DNA from: Capnocytophaga leadbetteri
Lineage (GTDB): Bacteria; Bacteroidota; Bacteroidia; Flavobacteriales; Flavobacteriaceae
Length of the DNA: 64,000 bases
Direction: 5' to 3'
Assembly: GCF_003054025.1 (NCBI RefSeq)
Contig: NZ_QBKG01000001.1
Location: 1-64,000, forward strand
Shown: one piece after another, positions 60,301-64,000 of the stretch
Position numbering within the stretch: position 1 is the first letter of the stretch
Layout: each line of letters opens with the position of its first letter
The notes under the pieces: generated by a model
The model's database searches: none
Told to the model about the DNA's origin: nothing
What the model saw: the letters and a program-made list of their open reading frames with translations, nothing else
Program-made: the position numbers and the translations under genes

Positions 60301-60870
60301 CACTACTTTGAATTGAGTGTTCTTGCCAATGATAATTTCTTGAGAATGATACCCTACTGAAGAAATTATAAGGGTTTGAGCGTCAGAAGGAACTTCTAAA
60401 GAGAAGTTGCCATCAAAATCAGTTGCTACTCCTATGGTAGTTCCTTTCACAACTACGCTTGCCCCTGGTATAGGCACCCCTTTGTCATCTACTACGGTTC
60501 CTTTTATAGGGCGTCTGTCAGTAGAGGATTTTAGAGTGTTCACTTTTACCGAAATACTATTGCCAATACGTAGGAAGCTCACTCCGTATTCAGTAGCTAA
60601 TTTTTCTAATACACTATCTACTGATTCACTCTGATAACTAAAATCAACTTGCTTTTGCAGTGTTTTTAGTTCGTTGTTGTAAACAAAGCTCAATTGTGTT
60701 TGAGCTTCAATTGATTTTAAAACATCTAAAATAGATGCTTTTTTTAAATTTAGTTGTATCTTTGCCGTCTGCAATTCTTTATGAGGGGATGCTTTTGCTT
60801 CCCAGAAGCTGCATAATAGCGATACACTGAGCAGCCAAATGACCGCCCGATAGCTGAATTTTGTGTGCAT
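57340..60870 (-). CDS. SusC/RagA TonB-linked transporter with STN signalling domain
   Basis: An 1176-residue TonB-dependent barrel. After the signal peptide comes an STN domain (about residues 35-105: IQLNLKKASILDVLKSIEAQ, FVYNNELKTLQKQVDFSY), then a carboxypeptidase-like domain (KGTVVDDKGVPIPGASVVVK). The plug follows with the SusC motifs VVVGYGVQKRGDVTTAIASV and GSRGSNGVVLITTKKG, then a 22-strand barrel ending in LGLNLKF. The STN domain passes ligand occupancy to FecR. FecR lies directly upstream and the ECF sigma at the far end of the locus. Confidence 0.95.
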   Translation of the reverse strand: MHTKFSYRAVIWLLSVSLLCSFWEAKASPHKELQTAKIQLNLKKASILDVLKSIEAQTQLSFVYNNELKTLQKQVDFSYQSESVDSVLEKLATEYGVSFLRIGNSISVKVNTLKSSTDRRPIKGTVVDDKGVPIPGASVVVKGTTIGVATDFDGNFSLEVPSDAQTLIISSVGYHSQEIIIGKNTQFKVVLKEDTTELDEVVVVGYGVQKRGDVTTAIASVKAKDLEDKAVTSVAEAMVGKMPGVHIAQNTGAPGANLQVRVRGVGTITAGSAPLYVVDGVPLAKEDLNTFNNNDIESIQVLKDASSAAIYGSRGSNGVVLITTKKGAEGKPSFSYNTYLSIQNVSKKIDLLNAYEYADLVKDARNNSYADRMESINKRRAARSQAPISFSSADDNATRLKNTNNDYNTIIPVELQPYLQGVQGLTDTDWQDEIFRTAVMTNHSISISGGTPNLKYYSSLDYLNQDGIVIGSNFERIGLRLNLDGKAGIFKFGASLNPSFVKENTVNANGAYNSNGGGVIASALHYAPIFPVYNPDGTFSFAQNEWSASTVTMVNGTRRVGNSQTQAWNPVALARLTSNQTKANRLLGKVYAEAEFTKGLSYKMDFGFDIFSDAQGTFRPSTIPLSNTAGNQPSEAEATSQTSQRYNWVFEQTLNYNKDFGEHHLNALGGWTMQYQRDESNYMFANGFISNSIQTLNAGTVTRGNSQASEWALLSALARLQYSYKSKYMLSAALRADGASRFGNNNKWGYFPSLSAGWRITGEEFMKNITFLTDLKLRASYGLTGNFRIPNYGALGEFSYYSYVLGGSSPAVVKGMGPSAIPNPNLQWEKTAQLNVGFDASLWKGLLNLGLDLYNSNTYDLLLNVPIPRTTGFATRLENIGKVNNKGIEFNISSNINWGKWGFEPYFNYSKNINTVKALGPGNADIISTGSVPNAYFITRVGESIGSYYLPVVEGVFKNQAEVDASLHYVDTPNNYDLSTTRPGDFKFKDVNGDGRLDVLDTDRAIVGNYLPKFTYAFGTGITYENFDFKVDFQGVYGNQILNLSRRYFYNHEGNMNNYRGALNRWKSESDTGSGMNVRANRVSKGQNAVTSTWHVEDGSYLRIKNITLGYNLPKDISKYFSNVRLYCSIQNLYTFTNYEGYNPEVSNRTDATTSGEDYGVYPLARTFTLGLNLKF

Positions 60871-60907
60871 AATAAAATAGTTTATAAGGTTATTATCTTA
60901 TAGATGT

Positions 60908-60956
60908 AGCAACCTGTTTTTTCTACTCGCCAAAGTACTGAAACAAGCAGGTTGCT
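60908..60956. repeat. inverted repeat between fecR and susC
   Basis: AGCAACCTG / CAGGTTGCT, 9 bp with a 31-nt loop, directly after the fecR stop. No T-run follows on the - strand, so it may act as a processing or stability element rather than a terminator. It could also mark the susC control region. Confidence 0.55.
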
Positions 60957-60957
60957 T

Positions 60958-61926
60958 TTATTTTTTATGGCTTATGAGCAGTTTTCCTCCTATAAATTTA
61001 TAGTTTAGCTCTTCATCGGTAAAACTCAATTGTTTGAGGACTACCTCCAATGGTTCTTTTACAAAAGTTCCTGATATATAGTAATGCTCAGCATCTTTTA
61101 CTTCCAACTGTACAGGTATACCGTAAAATTTTTCTATCTGAGCAGCTACAACTGTTAGTGAACTTTCATCAAAGTGCAAGATACCTTTTCTCCAGTCGGT
61201 GTATAGGGCTATATTTACCTGCTTTGCGTACATCTCCGCTTTATCTTTTTGGTAAACAGCTTGTTGTGCAGGTGCTAAAATTAATTCTTGCATTCCTGCC
61301 TTCACGCGTACTTTTCCTGTGGCAAGCGTAACCTTAACATCCTTTTGCATAGCGTAGGCTTCTATGTTGAAACTGGTGCCTAATACCTCAGTGCTTAGTT
61401 GTTCTGTTTGTACCACAAAAGACTTATCAGGATTAGGAGTTACTTCAAAAAAAGCCTCACCTATTAGCGTTACCTTGCGTACGCTTTCTGAGAAGGTAGT
61501 AGGGTAAAGTAAGCTACTTTCTCCGTTTAGAGTTACTACCGACCCATCAGGTAAATGTACTTCGCGAGTTTCTCCTTTTCTAGTACTCACTTCTTGCCAC
61601 TCTATGGGGGTAGAAATAACTATTTTAGTACTTTCTGTAGAACTAAACCACCAAGAGCCTACGCTTATGAGTATTAGTAAGGCAGCTACGGCTGCCCATT
61701 GGTATACTAAAGTGTATCTTGTGCGTGTTGCATTAACAATTTTTTTAGATAGTTCGCGCTGAATTATTTCAGAAGGGGTATGCTCAAAAACACTCTCAGC
61801 ATTATGCGCTAAAAGCCTCTTTTCAAACTCATTAAGTACCTTTTCCTCTTCTTTTGAAGTCTTCCTTAATAAGAATTTGTGTATAATATTTTTGAACTCG
61901 TGAACTTTCATATATTTTCTTTTCAT
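60958..61926 (-). CDS. FecR-family anti-sigma factor
   Basis: A 322-residue protein. The N-terminal cytoplasmic part binds sigma. One span lies at about residues 73-93 (QWAAVAALLILISVGSWWF). The periplasmic FecR domain has EVSTRKGETREVHLPDGSVV, TLNGESSLLYP and EAFFEVTPNPDKSFVV. A DUF4974-type C-terminal domain would meet the STN domain of SusC. A second Met at residue 6 is an equally good start. It is 87 nt upstream of susC and 60 nt after the porin gene. Confidence 0.93.
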   Translation of the reverse strand: MKRKYMKVHEFKNIIHKFLLRKTSKEEEKVLNEFEKRLLAHNAESVFEHTPSEIIQRELSKKIVNATRTRYTLVYQWAAVAALLILISVGSWWFSSTESTKIVISTPIEWQEVSTRKGETREVHLPDGSVVTLNGESSLLYPTTFSESVRKVTLIGEAFFEVTPNPDKSFVVQTEQLSTEVLGTSFNIEAYAMQKDVKVTLATGKVRVKAGMQELILAPAQQAVYQKDKAEMYAKQVNIALYTDWRKGILHFDESSLTVVAAQIEKFYGIPVQLEVKDAEHYYISGTFVKEPLEVVLKQLSFTDEELNYKFIGGKLLISHKK

Positions 61927-61986
61927 TTATAAATACCAAAAAACCGACACTACACACATAAAAAATAAAACTTTTTTACTTCTCAA

Positions 61987-63213
61987 TTAAAATTTGATTT
62001 GTAGACGTGTTTCTATAAGGCCTAAATTAGTGTTCTCTTTGTCTGCACGATAGCCAACTGAGGTATATGAGGTGCGTACCCGCCAAATCACGTATTTATT
62101 GATATAATAGTTGAAAGTAAGCGAATAATCGTTTAGTCTGCCCCCTAAGATGCCTGCTTTGCTATTCGAAAGGTCGGTATAGTTATAACCGGCTACTAAC
62201 TCCATAGCTCCTGCTTTAGGGGTTGCCATAACGGCATCGGCATCAGAATAAGCATATGGCTTGCCTTTTATGATAGTGCGCACCATAGCGTAAGCTCCAC
62301 TAGCATCGAATGCTTCAAACCCATTTTTGCGATTTACATTTAGGTAATAATATTGTGCCTCCAAGCCCCAATGACCTTTTGCCAATAAGAGTTCGGGCGA
62401 GAATTTGTAGAGAATCGTAGCATTATTAATAGAGGCCTCTTGTGCTGTTACCCTAGCTATACGTGTAGGAAAGTATGTTTTAAGTACATAAGAACTATGG
62501 CTTACACCTGTTACTTTTCCTGCATTATCTTTTACTTCAGTATAACGAGGCGTCTCAAAAGCTCCTGAAATACCTACGTGAAAGATATTACCTTCTTCAC
62601 GATGCAGACGGTATAGTAAACGGCTCATCATACCCATTCCTTGGCTGCCTGTTTTGTCAGCACTCTTCTTCATCGCTTCATTTTCAGCAAATAGGCTCAA
62701 TGTGCCAAAGAATTTATCTTTTTGGTGCATCAGCATAAGCCCTACAAGCCTATTGTTGTAGAAAGCGCTATTGCTTAGAGGCTCTTCCATAGATATTTTA
62801 GCAGAAGCCCCAAAAACACTCTGCATACCGAATTGATGCAGAAAATAACCTCCTCTAAGCAGGGTATGTTTGTTAAAATCGTACTCTATAAATACATCTT
62901 TTACCGAAAGAGCTTGATTAGCATAGCCCATTTCTATTTTGCTTTTCCATTGTCCGTAGCGCATCAGTAGGCCAGCACGGAAGTCAGCTAGAGCTATACC
63001 ACTTACAAACTCGTTGTGATAGTGATTGGCTCCTAACACGCCACCATCAAAATGAATGCGCCCTACCGATTTAATTTCTACTTTCTCTTCTACTTTTTGT
63101 GCAGGCTCAATAGGTTGGGCAGGGGTTAGGGTAGCCATTGGCACAGTATTATCTTGTGCATAGCTGTAGCCTAAACTCATTAGGGCAGCGGCTGTAAATA
63201 CTAACTTCTTCAT
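61987..63213 (-). CDS. OprO/OprP-like outer-membrane porin
   Basis: A 408-residue beta-barrel with a signal peptide (MKKLVFTAAALMSLGYSYAQ). It has SVGRIHFDGGVLGANHYH, GLLMRYGQWKSKIEMGYANQ, HTLLRGGYFLHQFGMQSVFG and a terminal LIETRLQIKF, matching the phosphate-selective porin family. Together with the porin at 51820 it brackets the phosphodiester locus, and phosphate released by that pathway fits the family. It may share transcription with fecR, 60 nt downstream. Confidence 0.78.
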   Translation of the reverse strand: MKKLVFTAAALMSLGYSYAQDNTVPMATLTPAQPIEPAQKVEEKVEIKSVGRIHFDGGVLGANHYHNEFVSGIALADFRAGLLMRYGQWKSKIEMGYANQALSVKDVFIEYDFNKHTLLRGGYFLHQFGMQSVFGASAKISMEEPLSNSAFYNNRLVGLMLMHQKDKFFGTLSLFAENEAMKKSADKTGSQGMGMMSRLLYRLHREEGNIFHVGISGAFETPRYTEVKDNAGKVTGVSHSSYVLKTYFPTRIARVTAQEASINNATILYKFSPELLLAKGHWGLEAQYYYLNVNRKNGFEAFDASGAYAMVRTIIKGKPYAYSDADAVMATPKAGAMELVAGYNYTDLSNSKAGILGGRLNDYSLTFNYYINKYVIWRVRTSYTSVGYRADKENTNLGLIETRLQIKF

Positions 63214-63244
63214 TTTTTAATATATTTTGGGTTAAACTTTAAAT

Positions 63245-63279
63245 AAAAAAGAGCTCCTTGTGCTAAGGAACTCTTTTTT
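63245..63279 (-). terminator. intrinsic terminator after the roadblock gene
   Basis: The stem AAAAAAGAGCTCCTT / AAGGAACTCTTTTTT has one C-A mismatch and loop GTGCT. Its T-run on the - strand is the complement of the A-run at 63245-63250. Confidence 0.8.
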
Positions 63280-63307
63280 ATTATGTATTCTTATGAATAG
63301 CTTTATA

Positions 63308-63688
63308 TTAGAATATAGCTACTAAATCTTTTTTGTATTTAGAAAGTAGGGCTCTTGTAAGACCTAAGTTCGCTTTGTTTGAATCTACAGCTAAGTAGAT
63401 AATGTAGCTACCATTTGATGAAATGTCAATGATGTGGATTTGGTCTGTAAGTGTAATTAGGATATCAACGATTCTCTCTTTTGAAGCTAATCCTAATACT
63501 TGTAGAGCGTTTTGTTTTGCCTTTACTACTTCTAGGTTGTAAGCAGAAGCAAGGTTAGGGTCAAAACTTGGGTCAACAGAGTCAGAACCGTATGATACAC
63601 CTGAACGTACCTCTGTTACTGAAACTGCTATAAAACCAGGAATGTTACTCTTCATATCCTGAATAAATTTGTCTAGAACATTTGTCAT
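63308..63688 (-). CDS. roadblock/LC7 domain protein
   Basis: A 126-residue single-domain protein: FIQDMKSNIPGFIAVSVTEV, VDPSFDPNLASAYNLEVVKA, DILITLTDQIHIIDISSNGS and YIIYLAVDSNKANLGLTRAL. This is the roadblock/LC7 fold, which in bacteria often partners small GTPases such as MglA in polarity or motility. No GTPase gene is adjacent. It lies 45 nt after tRNA-Cys and probably uses the tRNA promoter. Confidence 0.8.
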   Translation of the reverse strand: MTNVLDKFIQDMKSNIPGFIAVSVTEVRSGVSYGSDSVDPSFDPNLASAYNLEVVKAKQNALQVLGLASKERIVDILITLTDQIHIIDISSNGSYIIYLAVDSNKANLGLTRALLSKYKKDLVAIF

Positions 63689-63733
63689 TTTTCGAAAAGT
63701 TTTTAGAGATGGGATTATTTATTTAAAAAGGTG

Positions 63734-63804
63734 AGGCATCGAGCGGATTTGAACCGCTGTATAAGGTTTTGCAGACCTCCGCCTAGCCCCTCGGCCACGA
63801 TGCC
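63734..63804 (-). tRNA. tRNA-Cys (GCA)
   Basis: 71 nt on the - strand. Acceptor GGCATCG / CGATGCC, anticodon GCA in CTGCAAA, T loop TTCAAAT. Located between folB and the roadblock gene. Confidence 0.95.
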
Positions 63805-63821
63805 TTTTTGTATTCTGGGTG

Positions 63822-63853
63822 CAAAGATATATCTTATTTTTTAATTAACCAAA
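63822..63853 (-). promoter_or_regulatory. promoter of tRNA-Cys and the roadblock gene
   Basis: On the - strand: TTTG at 63853-63850, 20-nt spacer, TATCTTTG at 63829-63822. The -33 overlaps the end of folB. Confidence 0.82.
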
Positions 63854-64000
63854 TCTTTCTTGTTTTATTTTTACTGATACACTCTCTACATCTCCGCCTA
63901 TAGGTGGATTTATCTTGGCAACCTTTAGGGTAACCTTCTGAACTTCAGGAAGTTCATCAAAGATACGTTTTACTATCCGCGCTGCTACATTTTCTAATAG
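63845..64000 (-). CDS. folB: dihydroneopterin aldolase, C-terminal end (partial)
   Basis: The last 51 codons of a gene entering from beyond 64000 on the - strand: LLENVAARIVKRIFDELPEV, then VTLKVAKINPPIGGDVESVS and KQERFG. The KINPPIGG segment and the paired beta strands are typical of the FolB C-terminus. FolB makes 6-hydroxymethyl-dihydropterin in folate synthesis. Confidence 0.85.
   Translation of the reverse strand, partial: LLENVAARIVKRIFDELPEVQKVTLKVAKINPPIGGDVESVSVKIKQERFG

Overview
The window looks like chromosome from a gliding member of the Flavobacteriaceae, most likely Capnocytophaga or a close relative. Four things point there. Nearly every promoter I can recognise has the Bacteroidetes form TTTG - 19/20 nt - TAnnTTTG. 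There is a gldB gliding lipoprotein and a mevalonate-pathway HMG-CoA reductase. There is an STN-SusC/SusD locus with a FecI/FecR pair. The DnaG primase has the zinc-less N-terminus that I recall from flavobacteria. The genus is an inference; no rRNA gene is present.

Layout. 1-10.7 kb (+ strand): the end of an unknown zinc-ribbon protein, recX, a DUF6909-like protein, a methyltransferase, a surface protein, a lysozyme-fold protein, polA, nhaC, an HDAC-like deacetylase and a DUF502 protein. 10.7-15.2 kb (-): an operon DUF1877-uma2-nadE-purD-ketoacyl synthase. 15.3-17.4 kb: a scarred accessory spot with an IS1 remnant, a frameshifted gene and three SMI1-type/orphan immunity-like genes, bounded by a 17-bp direct repeat. 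17.4-23.6 kb (-): radC, a lipoprotein, a BASS transporter, a candidate small RNA, a NadR-kinase/PnuC/thiamine-binding operon and dnaG.

23.7-29.1 kb (-): the most interesting region. An operon starts with an unknown basic protein and prfH (peptide chain release factor H) and ends with rtcB (RNA ligase). Four small genes lie between them: a DEDD exonuclease, a zinc-ribbon protein and two unknown proteins. RtcB2-PrfH pairs are known to rescue and repair ribosomes cut in the 16S decoding centre. Here the operon is preceded by its own promoter, a 24-codon leader ORF and an intrinsic terminator. The 5' arm of that terminator can pair instead with the last codons of the leader ORF, so the sequence predicts an attenuator that would open when ribosomes fail to translate the leader.

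29.1-35.3 kb (-): a small frameshifted gene with a very good promoter, a mosaic pseudogene (isoprenoid-synthase-like protein joined to a copied 3' end of a neighbouring membrane gene), a second surface protein, a FucP-type sugar permease and a hydrolase-PDZ fusion. 35.7-48.2 kb (+): rfbD, a PIN toxin pair, lemA-htpX, the tRNA Thr-Tyr-Gly-Thr-tuf-Trp cluster, an aminopeptidase P, luxS, mrp, a ParE pair, nifU, pdxJ, fbp and tRNA-Phe. 48.2-51.8 kb: a long palindrome, an orphan rRNA-leader-like segment, then gldB and HMG-CoA reductase.

51.8-63.2 kb: two phosphate-porin-like proteins frame a regulated uptake locus: ECF sigma, FecR, SusC with an STN signalling domain, SusD, a periplasmic glycerophosphodiester phosphodiesterase and a GlpT-type permease. 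Together these predict capture of glycerophosphodiesters, periplasmic hydrolysis and import of glycerol-3-phosphate. The window ends with a roadblock protein, tRNA-Cys and the end of folB. An 8-bp-period repeat family (AAATTAGC / AAATTGAC type) is scattered through the intergenic DNA and supplies the -33 TTTG of several promoters.
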